DNA of 7,866 bases, taken from assembly GCA_030625525.1 (NCBI GenBank), contig DAOUQR010000038.1, forward strand, positions 1 to 7,866, given 5' to 3'. Shown here piece after piece: positions 1 to 5,712 of this stretch. Below the pieces are notes generated by a model, which was not told the DNA's origin, made no database searches, and worked only from the letters and a program-made list of their open reading frames with translations. How positions within the stretch are numbered: position 1 is the first letter of the stretch; each line of letters starts with the position of its first letter. This stretch comes from Pseudomonadota bacterium. GTDB taxonomy: Bacteria > Pseudomonadota > Gammaproteobacteria > DAOUQR01. The translations under genes and the position numbers were made by a program.

Positions 1-316
1 GGACCGCAACAAAACCCCCTTTAGAAAATACAAGTTTTGGTTTAAGTCGCAATAATAAAACGAACGCCTGCAACACACCCCAAATAATTTTGAAGGGATC
101 AATGAAATTTTCCCAACTAAAATACCGGCGTAATTTCCCCGTTGCAATCGCATGATAAGGTATTTTTTGTTCTTCCACTAACGAACGTTCAATGCCATTT
201 TTAGATCCGATATAATGTACCGCCGCATTATTTTGAATTAATTTTTTGATGATGGCTAAGTTGGGAACGACATGGCCAGCGGAACCACCACCGGTAAAAA
301 CAATCGTGTGCTTCAT
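1..316 (-). CDS. murG: MurG-type UDP-GlcNAc:lipid I glycosyltransferase, N-terminal part (cut by window edge)
   Basis: I translated about 105 N-terminal residues by hand; the rest lies left of the window. The family transfers GlcNAc from UDP-GlcNAc to undecaprenyl-PP-MurNAc-pentapeptide (lipid I to lipid II) on the cytoplasmic face of the inner membrane. Visible family marks are the N-terminal beta-strand and glycine loop TGGGSAGHVVPNLA (residues 8-21), YIGSKNGIE (35-43), GKLRRYF (60-66) and FSKGGFVAV at the cut end. The glycine loop and the SKGGF block match the 'second' MurG of Bacillus cereus-like Firmicutes, as I remember it. They differ from the E. coli form, which has GGTGGHVFPGLA and GMGGYVSGP. 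The start at 316 overlaps the stop of the upstream small ORF (ATGA). It has only a weak GGA 11 nt upstream, so translation is probably coupled to that ORF. It is the third gene of the leftward antiporter operon. A related glycosyltransferase acting on another acceptor cannot be excluded. Confidence 0.85.
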   Translation of the reverse strand, partial: MKHTIVFTGGGSAGHVVPNLAIIKKLIQNNAAVHYIGSKNGIERSLVEEQKIPYHAIATGKLRRYFSWENFIDPFKIIWGVLQAFVLLLRLKPKLVFSKGGFVAV

Positions 317-399
317 AACTGTATGAATCCTACATAACAAAGATAAGCTCCAAGCAGGATGCTGATGGATAAAATATAGGAAAGTAATGATACGTTCAT
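313..399 (-). CDS. 28-residue hydrophobic small membrane protein bridging antiporter and murG
   Basis: This short frame runs ATG (399-397) to TGA (315-313) and encodes 28 residues: it starts MNVSLLSYIL, continues SISILLGAYL and ends CYVGFIQL. It has no Asp, Glu, Lys, Arg or His and could form one membrane-spanning helix. The ATG overlaps the antiporter stop as ATGA, and its own stop overlaps the murG ATG as ATGA, so it fills the gap exactly. An AGGAG ribosome binding site (410-406) lies 6 nt before its ATG, inside the antiporter's last codons. This setting is typical of a real translated, coupled gene. I do not recognise the family. By analogy with KdpF-like mini-subunits it could be a small partner of the antiporter, or it may act only as a translational coupler for murG. 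It is too short for statistical coding evidence. Confidence 0.68.
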   Translation of the reverse strand: MNVSLLSYILSISILLGAYLCYVGFIQL

Positions 400-1841
400 A
401 CTGCTCTCCTTTTTTGAATAACAAGTTTTAATAAGGGGGGTGATATTAATGTTGTTACGATCACCATTAAAATAACGGCTGCGAACATACTATCTGATAT
501 AACACCAAGATTTTTACCAATGGATGCAAAGACTAAACCCACCTCACCACGCGGCAACATGCCGAGACCAATTGCAAGACGATTAAATCCTTTTTTTACA
601 CCAATACCACACAGTAATTTGCCCAAGATAGCAGCAATTAATAATATGATTGCGGAAAATAATACGTGCCAATCAAAGAACGTTTCTAACTTCACTTGTA
701 TGCCAATCAATACGAAGAATATGGGCGCTAAAATTGATTCCAACGGTGAGACTAAATCTTTAATTGTATATTGGTGTTTAGTGGAATCCCCCCAGTGATA
801 AAAATAGCCTTCGTGCAGTATAAGACCAGCAGCAAAAGCGCCGACAATCGTCGCTAACTCAACAATACTTGCGAACCATGCCATGACCATGACAAATAAA
901 AACGATATAAATAGCTTTGCTTCATTAAGATCCATTCGCCGAAGTAAATGTACTAAACCGCGTAGAAAAAAAGGACCAATGTATAAAGCACTCATGATAA
1001 ACAGGGCGGCCAGTAAAACAATTCGGCTAACACCTCCGGCTGTTATTGACCCTGTTGTAATAATGCTTGTGACAATCGCTAAAATAATCAAGCCTAAAAT
1101 ATCATCGAACATAGCCGCGCCTAAAATAACTTGCGCTTCTCTTGATCGTGTTTGGTTTAAATCCGATAAAACCCGTGCTGAAATACTTATACTCGTGGCG
1201 CCTAAGGTCGCAGCGATGAATAAATTCGTGTTAAGCGACAAACCTGGCAGCAACCATTCAAGCGCTATAAATCCTAAACCAATCGGGGCAAGGACCCCAA
1301 TCATTGCAACGCGAAAAGAATCCCAGCCTGTACTTTTTAATTGTTCGACGCTGCTTTCTAATCCCACTAAAAACAATAAGAAAATAACACCGTAACGTGA
1401 AAAAACATCAACGACATAAGCGACTTGCAAAATTTCAATGCTGTCATAACCGCGAATGACGGCGATTAACTCATTCGCATAATGAGTGTTGCTGACCGTT
1501 TGTCGCACCGCCTCTGTCAAGTCCATACCACGAATCGTATGGCCAATGATCGTAAAAACGATCGGGCCTTCGCGTAAAACTGTAAATAAATGAAAACCTA
1601 AAAAATAAAATAAGTTACCGACGAGGACTCCCATCAGCAATTCACCTAATACTGAGGGCTGATTAAGTTTGCGGGCTAGAAAGCGCCCTAAGATGGCGAA
1701 GAACAAGATCCCCGTCACCCCTATAATGACAGGCGCAACTGGATCACTATGGTGCACATTGGTTGCCGCAAAACTTAATAGTGGACAGACTAATAATAGA
1801 CAGCTTATCAATAATGGGTATCGCGGCTTATTCACTCGCAT
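396..1841 (-). CDS. CPA2-family Na+(K+)/H+ antiporter
   Basis: This 481-residue inner-membrane protein exchanges a monovalent cation for protons. A signal-peptide-like hydrophobic start (residues 9-26, ending SFAA) precedes the transporter core. Family marks are the first core helix with LNQPSVLGELLMGVLVGN (59-76), FLLFLVGLE (154-162), TSISISARVL (216-225), the ion-binding Asp pair D246-D247 in AMFDDILGL, GAFAAGLIL (334-342), K408 in a late helix, and GMLPRGEVGLVFA (427-439). The DD pair plus the late Lys match electrogenic Na+/H+ antiporters of the NapA type. KefC-type K+ efflux proteins lack the DD pair. There is no C-terminal RCK/TrkA domain. A segment of about 50 residues (90-140) between core helices looks longer than usual. 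The start at 1841 is backed by AGGA 5 nt upstream. It is first in a leftward operon with the 28-residue ORF and murG. Confidence 0.9.
   Translation of the reverse strand: MRVNKPRYPLLISCLLLVCPLLSFAATNVHHSDPVAPVIIGVTGILFFAILGRFLARKLNQPSVLGELLMGVLVGNLFYFLGFHLFTVLREGPIVFTIIGHTIRGMDLTEAVRQTVSNTHYANELIAVIRGYDSIEILQVAYVVDVFSRYGVIFLLFLVGLESSVEQLKSTGWDSFRVAMIGVLAPIGLGFIALEWLLPGLSLNTNLFIAATLGATSISISARVLSDLNQTRSREAQVILGAAMFDDILGLIILAIVTSIITTGSITAGGVSRIVLLAALFIMSALYIGPFFLRGLVHLLRRMDLNEAKLFISFLFVMVMAWFASIVELATIVGAFAAGLILHEGYFYHWGDSTKHQYTIKDLVSPLESILAPIFFVLIGIQVKLETFFDWHVLFSAIILLIAAILGKLLCGIGVKKGFNRLAIGLGMLPRGEVGLVFASIGKNLGVISDSMFAAVILMVIVTTLISPPLLKLVIQKRRAV
406..410 (-). promoter_or_regulatory. Ribosome binding site of the 28-codon small ORF
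   Basis: On the minus strand the sequence reads AAAAAAGGAGAGCAGTATGA. The AGGAG core is 6 nt from the small ORF's ATG and lies within the codons for the last Lys-Arg-Arg-Ala of the antiporter. It decides in favour of the small ORF being translated, because murG downstream has no comparable site. Confidence 0.75.
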
Positions 1842-1925
1842 CTGCTTCCTGCTGGTACGTAGAAGGGGGATGTTACCCCTATTAATTTTAAAAATCGAAT
1901 CTTCAGAGAAATTTGCGATTAAAAC

Positions 1926-1954
1926 TTGAACATTCAGAAGCAGCTATGTATACT
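1926..1954 (+). promoter_or_regulatory. Sigma-70 type promoter of the lipoprotein gene
   Basis: The -35 box TTGAAC (1926-1931) and the -10 box TATACT (1949-1954) are separated by exactly 17 bp. Transcription would begin near 1961, giving a leader of about 29 nt before the ATG at 1990. The left arm of a 9-bp inverted repeat overlaps the -10 box. No equally good promoter was found for the divergent antiporter gene. Confidence 0.65.
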
Positions 1955-1988
1955 TCGCCCACTTTTTTCAAACTATAAGGTATACATA
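1945..1988. repeat. 9-bp perfect inverted repeat over the -10 box and start region of the lipoprotein gene
   Basis: TATGTATAC (1945-1953) and its exact reverse complement GTATACATA (1980-1988) are separated by 26 bp. Each arm contains the palindrome GTATAC, and the two palindrome centres are 32 bp apart, about three helical turns. The left arm covers most of the promoter's -10 box. The right arm sits between the weak AAGG ribosome binding site (1977-1980) and the ATG. It could be a paired operator for a dimeric repressor. In RNA it could instead be an initiation-blocking stem, but only if transcription started upstream of 1945. Function is inferred. Confidence 0.5.
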
Positions 1989-1989
1989 C

Positions 1990-2373
1990 ATGAAGAAGCC
2001 TATTTGTAACGTTATTATGTTAGTTTCTATATTACTCCTCAGTGGTTGTGCGTCTATTTTAACAGGCACATCGCAAAAAATTAACCTTTCAACACCACCT
2101 GCTGATGGTGCTCACTGCACACTCACAAACAATAAGGGTCAATGGAACGTTCAGACACCAGGACAAGTTAAAGTGCACAAAAGCTTTAACGACATATCAA
2201 TTGTTTGTAAGAAAAAGGGTTATAAAACCGCGCGTACCAAAGTAGCGTCTAATACTAAAGCGGCTGTATTCGGCAATGCCATTTTAGGTGGCGGCGTTGG
2301 CGCAGGTGTTGATATGGCTGACGGAGCGGCTTACTCTTATCCGCAAAATATCACGCTTCCAATGCATAAATAA
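1990..2373 (+). CDS. Small outer-membrane lipoprotein of a conserved proteobacterial family
   Basis: This is a 127-residue precursor. A Lys-Lys N-terminus and hydrophobic stretch (7-17) lead to the lipobox LSGC with the lipidated Cys at residue 20. Ala at +2 predicts delivery to the outer membrane. The mature part opens CASILTGTSQKINLSTPP, then has paired Cys in AHCTL and IVCKKKGY (residues 43 and 73, a possible disulfide), with TPGQVKVHKS between them. This layout recalls PEGA-like beta-sandwich lipoproteins. The tail has a Gly-rich segment GNAILGGGVGAGVD followed by GAAYSYP, seen in many proteobacterial lipoproteins of unknown function. The ATG at 1990 has only a weak AAGG 9 nt upstream. 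It is a single-gene unit, with a promoter at 1926-1954 and a terminator at 2398-2438. No function is established that I know of. Confidence 0.85.
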   Translation: MKKPICNVIMLVSILLLSGCASILTGTSQKINLSTPPADGAHCTLTNNKGQWNVQTPGQVKVHKSFNDISIVCKKKGYKTARTKVASNTKAAVFGNAILGGGVGAGVDMADGAAYSYPQNITLPMHK

Positions 2374-2397
2374 ATTCATTTATTTATTTATTTAACC

Positions 2398-2438
2398 AAT
2401 TGCTGGCTGTAGTTTAATTTTACGGTCAGCAATTTTTC
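2398..2438 (+). terminator. Rho-independent terminator of the lipoprotein gene
   Basis: AATTGCTG (2398-2405) pairs with CAGCAATT (2427-2434). The stem can be extended inward by C-G, G-C, T-A and A-T pairs plus G-T wobbles to about 13-14 bp, with a loop of about 7 nt. It is followed by a T run (2433-2437). It lies 25 nt after the lipoprotein stop codon, past an ATTT tetranucleotide run (four copies, 2378-2393). Confidence 0.72.
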
Positions 2439-2533
2439 CTCTTAATATTTCCTTAAGATTGTTTTTGTAGACTCGTTGGAAATTCCCGCCCTTCAAAAAA
2501 ACGCCCTTCTTTATTTTTATAATGGAGACATCG

Positions 2534-3718
2534 ATGTCTAAAATATTATTACCGATCATATTGGTAATGTCGTTGATCCCCTGCTGTATTGAAGTTGAAA
2601 TAGCTGTGCCTGGATTTCCAAATATGGCACATTATTTCCATGTTAATGAAGCCATGATTCAATATGTTGTGGTCGTTAATTTAATTGCTCTTGGCATGGC
2701 CTCTTGGTTTTATGGACCGTTATCTGAATCTTTTGGACGACGTAAAATTTTGATCATTGCAAATACCTTAATGATGGCCGGTGCGATTGGCTGTGTGTTT
2801 TCGCCCAGCTTAACCTGGCTGTATATTTCTCGATTCATTCAAGGATTAGGGGCTGCCGGTAATGCTGTTTTAGTTTTCGCGATCATTGCGGATGTCTATA
2901 AAGGTGAAGAATCCGTTCGAATACTGGGTATTTTCAATGCTATTTTCACCTCTTTAATGGCTGTTGCACCGATCGCTGGTGGTTTAATTAATCGTGCCAT
3001 TGGCTGGCGGGGTAATTTTTTAGTCTTAGCGATACTAAGCACATTGGCTTGGTTTGCTCAATTAATGTTTTTACCTGAAACAAAAATCGAAAGAACGGTC
3101 TTAAGCATTAAAAAAATCGCACGTGATTATTACACCTTAATGCGCAGCATTCCTTTTATGATTGCGGCCACTGTGCCAAGTTTGATCTACGGATGCTACA
3201 TAACCTTTGTCGCCTTTGGGCCTTTTTTGTATATGAATCATTTTGGCTGTTCGATATTGAATTATACTTTTCAACAAGCGATCATTATTGCAACATTTTC
3301 GATAACCAGTTTATATGTGGATAAACTACTACGCATTTTAACAAAAGAGATAGCGCTTAAGTTGGGACTAATGTTCTGTTCAACCGGTATATTCGGTTTA
3401 TTGACGTTAGGAATCACCGGATTAGCAACGCCGCATCTAATCACTTTAATGATGAGCTGTTATAGTATTGGTTCTGCCATTTGCTACCCCATCGTCTTTA
3501 CAGAAAGCATGGAAATTTTTCCAAGCATGAACGGGATAGCCAGTGGATTTATTATGGGCTTAAGAACGATATTAATGGCTTGTATTATATGGTTAACGTC
3601 ACTCATCTTCGACGGTGGCATATTGGGTGTTGCCATGATTTTATCGATTGTATTATCAATAATATTGATTGCGATGTTAACAAAAAAAAACTTCCCAATG
3701 GGGTCAATCACCGACTAA
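2534..3718 (+). CDS. Bcr/CflA-type MFS drug efflux transporter (DHA1), 3' end formed by a mobile element
   Basis: This is a proton-driven 12-helix exporter of the inner membrane. I choose the ATG at 2534 (394 residues) over the upstream in-frame ATG at 2522. The GGAG at 2524-2527 is an ideal ribosome binding site, 6 nt before 2534. Numbered from that start, family marks are EVEIAVPGFPNM (20-31, equivalent of DMYLPALP in Bcr proteins), motif A GPLSESFGRRK (61-71, with Glu replacing the usual Asp), motif B RFIQGLGAAG (100-109) and motif C APIAGG (145-150) with WRGNF (158-162). The last six codons (GSITD plus stop) lie inside the left terminal repeat of the transposase unit, so the native C-terminus was probably different. 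Substrate cannot be predicted. No convincing promoter was seen between the terminator and the start. Confidence 0.88.
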   Translation: MSKILLPIILVMSLIPCCIEVEIAVPGFPNMAHYFHVNEAMIQYVVVVNLIALGMASWFYGPLSESFGRRKILIIANTLMMAGAIGCVFSPSLTWLYISRFIQGLGAAGNAVLVFAIIADVYKGEESVRILGIFNAIFTSLMAVAPIAGGLINRAIGWRGNFLVLAILSTLAWFAQLMFLPETKIERTVLSIKKIARDYYTLMRSIPFMIAATVPSLIYGCYITFVAFGPFLYMNHFGCSILNYTFQQAIIIATFSITSLYVDKLLRILTKEIALKLGLMFCSTGIFGLLTLGITGLATPHLITLMMSCYSIGSAICYPIVFTESMEIFPSMNGIASGFIMGLRTILMACIIWLTSLIFDGGILGVAMILSIVLSIILIAMLTKKNFPMGSITD

Positions 3719-3778
3719 TTTTTATTTTCACTTTTATTTCAACAGGTTGAACGTCCAAACAGTCGGTGTCGGTCTCTG
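3700..3778. repeat. Left terminal inverted repeat (REP pair) of the transposase unit
   Basis: The outer block (3700-3716) reads GGGGTCAATCACCGACT and the inner block (3757-3778) contains AGTCGGTGTCGGTCTCTG. Between them is a 40-bp T-rich segment in which I count 20 of 40 positions shared with the right repeat. GTCGG-TCT-CTGAC (3768-3780) at the inner edge can fold into a five-pair mini-hairpin with one G-T wobble. Confidence 0.75.
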
Positions 3779-3860
3779 ACTGATTTATTTCTATATTGCA
3801 CAGTTGAAATTCAAAAATAACACCTCATCTACTGGCCCGTTAATCATTGGAGTATAAATT

Positions 3861-4820
3861 ATGGCAAGGATGCCTCGAACACACTATAAAGGAGCTGCGT
3901 ATCACGTAATGCTACGCGGTAACGCCAAGCAGACGATTTTTTTTGATGACGCTTCTTACCTAAAATTTTATCACTACCTTAACGAAGCGATTAAGACTTT
4001 CGACTGTAAAATTCATTTGTTTTGCTTAATGAGCAATCATGTTCATTTAGTCATTGAAGTTAGTCAAATTCCATTACCAAAAATTATGCAGAGTATTGCA
4101 TCAAATTACGCGGCCTATATTAACCACCGATTTGATCGTGTAGGCCATCTTTTCCAAGGGCGATATTTGGCGAAGCTTGTTCAAAGCTCTAATTATCTGC
4201 TCGAGCTCTGCTTTTATATCCACAATAATCCTGTTATCGCAAATATAGTTAGTGATATTAATGATTATCGCTGGAGTTCACACCATAGTTATAACAAAAA
4301 TCATGTCCTTGAATGGGTCACCACGAAACGCCTTCTTGAGCTACTGTTTTTAAAAGGAGAACATCATCCAATAGAGGAGATGTACGATCTATTCATATAC
4401 GACAAATCAAACTATTCAAATAGTGAATTTTGTCGTTTTGATTCAGATAATTATTTAGTTATCAACAACGATGTCGACAAAAAAAAATCATCTTATTCTA
4501 TTGAGGATCTGTCTGTGTTATCAATTGATGAAATCACTGAGTGTTGTTGTGATTTTTTGAACGTAGCTCCAAATATAATTTCATCTGAATCATGTAAAAA
4601 AGAACCTGTTTTTGCGAGAAATATGATCACGTATTTTTGCCATTATCATGCCCGTTATAAATTGTGCGATCTTGCGGTTTATCTTGGAAGACGGCCGGAT
4701 AGCCTGACAAAATCACTTCATAAATGTTTGAAGGTGAAGGCGACTCATGGAGTTATACATAGAATAGCTCTGAAACTCGGGAAAAAGCGGCTCGAAAAGT
4801 TGGACTTATTGAAACGATGA
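3861..4820 (+). CDS. REP-associated tyrosine transposase (RAYT, Y1/HUH) with DnaA-like C-terminal HTH
   Basis: A 319-residue single-strand DNA nuclease/transposase of the IS200-related Y1 family. Domain order is as follows. The N-terminal Y1 core opens with PRTHYKGAAYHVMLRGNAKQ (5-24). Next come CLMSNHVHLVIE (55-66), with metal-binding His60 and His62, and GHLFQGRYLAKLV (95-107). The FYIHNNPVIANIV motif (118-130) has Tyr119 as the likely nucleophile; the usual Arg before this Tyr is Phe here. WSSHHSY (138-144) closes the core. The C-terminal part (about 218-290) has CCCDFLNVAP, ARNMITYFC and CDLAVYLGRRPDSLTKSLHK, matching the helix-turn-helix layout of DnaA domain IV. It is longer than E. coli TnpA-REP because of this extension. 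GGAG lies 8 nt before the ATG. It appears intact. It is flanked by inverted REP-like repeats, its probable substrates. Confidence 0.92.
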   Translation: MARMPRTHYKGAAYHVMLRGNAKQTIFFDDASYLKFYHYLNEAIKTFDCKIHLFCLMSNHVHLVIEVSQIPLPKIMQSIASNYAAYINHRFDRVGHLFQGRYLAKLVQSSNYLLELCFYIHNNPVIANIVSDINDYRWSSHHSYNKNHVLEWVTTKRLLELLFLKGEHHPIEEMYDLFIYDKSNYSNSEFCRFDSDNYLVINNDVDKKKSSYSIEDLSVLSIDEITECCCDFLNVAPNIISSESCKKEPVFARNMITYFCHYHARYKLCDLAVYLGRRPDSLTKSLHKCLKVKATHGVIHRIALKLGKKRLEKLDLLKR

Positions 4821-4850
4821 GATTTAGAATAGTTTACAATTTGAAACATC

Positions 4851-4929
4851 CAGAGACCGACACCGACTGTTTATATTCGTACTCTCATGAAAATTAAGAG
4901 GAAAAATAAAAGAGTCGGTGACTGACCCC
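4851..4929. repeat. Right terminal inverted repeat (REP pair) of the transposase unit
   Basis: The inner block (4851-4872), containing CAGAGACCGACACCGACT, is the exact reverse complement of 3757-3778. The outer block (4913-4929) is AGTCGGTGACTGACCCC. AGTC-GGT-GACT (4913-4923) is a perfect mini-hairpin. The outer block equals the left inner block followed by ACTGA with ten bases (TCGGTCTCTG, 3769-3778) removed, so the two repeat types look like length variants of one ancestor. Confidence 0.75.
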
Positions 4930-4978
4930 GGAAATTATTATAGTATTACCCATTCTTTCTAAACGCTAAAAGGTTGTG

Positions 4979-5695
4979 ATGCGTCGTATAATTATTGTGA
5001 TATTACTCGTGTGCACTACGCTCAGCTTTGCGAGTATACCTAAATTTAACACCATGCCGTTACGCAAGCGTCAGCGTGTATTCATTAATTACCTCAAGCC
5101 TCGTGCGCAAACGCTCAATCGTTCTATATTGAGAACGCGTCAACAAGTGGAAGGTTTGTATGAACGTTGGCAATCTACAAAGACTTTATCCGTACCCAAT
5201 CGGCAGTGGCTTATAGCATTGGCTGATAATTACAATATCAATGACGCACAATTTGTGCACCCAGGTGATTGGGTAAGGCTGTTAAAGCGCGTGGATATTG
5301 TGCCCGTCTCTATGATCCTTGCTCAGGCGGCCAACGAGTCATCTTGGGGAAGTTCTCGTTTTGCACAGCAAGGTTTAAATTTATTTGGTCAATGGTGTTA
5401 TCAACCGGGCTGTGGGATTGTCCCACTCAAACGACCACCTGGACGGCGTTATGAAGTCCAAAAGTTTTCAACGATCAATGCTTCTATTCAAGCTTACGTT
5501 CATAATTTAAATACGAACAATCATTATGCGCAATTTCGAAATTTACGTTTTCATACCCGAAACTCTAAAAAAAATCTATCGGGCTATACCTTGGCGCAAG
5601 GTTTAAAAAATTATTCAGAACGTAAAAATAAATATGTTAAAAGCATTCAAAGCATGATCACAAATTATCAACTAGAACGCTATAATATCAGTTAA
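4979..5695 (+). CDS. bax: Bax-type glucosaminidase (GH73-like peptidoglycan hydrolase)
   Basis: This is a 238-residue exported enzyme predicted to cleave beta-1,4 bonds next to GlcNAc in peptidoglycan. Residues 1-18 form a signal peptide (RR, hydrophobic core, SFA). The glucosaminidase domain covers about 105-230. It has PVSMILAQAANESSWGSSRF (109-128) with the probable catalytic Glu120, then GLNLFGQWCYQPGCG (132-146) with two Cys that may pair. YEVQKFS (158-164), AYVHNLNTN (172-180) and the closing YSERKNKYVKSIQSMI follow. These are the hallmarks of E. coli Bax, to which it is similar in the catalytic part. I start at ATG 4979, not the adjacent GTG 4976, because AAGG is 5 nt from the ATG but only 2 nt from the GTG. 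It is first in a tight operon with phhA and mscS. It begins 49 nt after the mobile unit, which may have cut it off from the MFS gene. Confidence 0.88.
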   Translation: MRRIIIVILLVCTTLSFASIPKFNTMPLRKRQRVFINYLKPRAQTLNRSILRTRQQVEGLYERWQSTKTLSVPNRQWLIALADNYNINDAQFVHPGDWVRLLKRVDIVPVSMILAQAANESSWGSSRFAQQGLNLFGQWCYQPGCGIVPLKRPPGRRYEVQKFSTINASIQAYVHNLNTNNHYAQFRNLRFHTRNSKKNLSGYTLAQGLKNYSERKNKYVKSIQSMITNYQLERYNIS

Positions 5696-5700
5696 CGAAA

Positions 5701-5708
5701 AGGAGGTG
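5701..5708 (+). promoter_or_regulatory. Near-consensus ribosome binding site of phhA
   Basis: AGGAGGTG, preceded by AAA, is almost the full anti-16S complement. Its GGAGG core ends 6 nt before the phhA ATG, the strongest site in the window, suggesting high translation of phhA relative to its operon neighbours. Confidence 0.8.
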
Positions 5709-5712
5709 CTGG

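Larger units (their letters stand above)
3700..4929. mobile_element. REP/RAYT mobile unit with 79-bp imperfect terminal inverted repeats
   Basis: The unit is about 1,230 bp and holds one rightward transposase gene. Its ends are GGGGTCAATCACCGACT (3700-3716) and AGTCGGTGACTGACCCC (4913-4929), inverted with one mismatch in 17. A 22-bp perfect inverted pair lies inside (3757-3778 and 4851-4872). Both flanks measure 79 bp, and I count 58 of 79 matching positions by eye. Within each flank the 8-mer CACCGACT and its complement AGTCGGTG are inverted and span exactly 60 bp, a BIME-like pair. No target-site duplication is apparent, as expected for HUH transposases. The left end lies inside the MFS coding sequence. 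Confidence 0.75.

Noticed and set aside
520..1395. Plus-strand open frames of 92 and 170 codons opposite the antiporter gene
   Set aside because: They are antisense shadows of a clearly conserved transporter, with low-complexity Lys/Asn/Pro-rich products and no good ribosome binding sites.
1864..1880. AGGGG...CCCCT inverted repeat in the antiporter leader
   Set aside because: Only five pairs with a seven-base loop and no T run. Could be a leader hairpin, but not enough to call a regulatory element.
2378..2394. ATTT tetranucleotide run (four copies) after the lipoprotein stop
   Set aside because: Four copies in AT-rich non-coding DNA. Not in a promoter spacer or reading frame, so no case for phase variation.
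2518..2523. Perfect TATAAT hexamer just before the MFS gene
   Set aside because: A start from it would fall near 2530, downstream of the GGAG ribosome binding site and only about 4 nt before the ATG. No -35 box lies 16-18 bp upstream (A-run). Probably chance in AT-rich DNA.
2522..2533. Upstream in-frame ATG giving an N-terminal METS extension to the MFS protein
   Set aside because: Its bases form the ideal ribosome binding site (GGAG, 6 nt spacing) for the ATG at 2534, and it has none of its own.
4939..4944. TATAGT as a possible -10 box for the glucosaminidase operon
   Set aside because: The 16-17 bp upstream positions hold GGTGAC/CGGTGA from the element end, a poor -35 match, so no promoter call is made.
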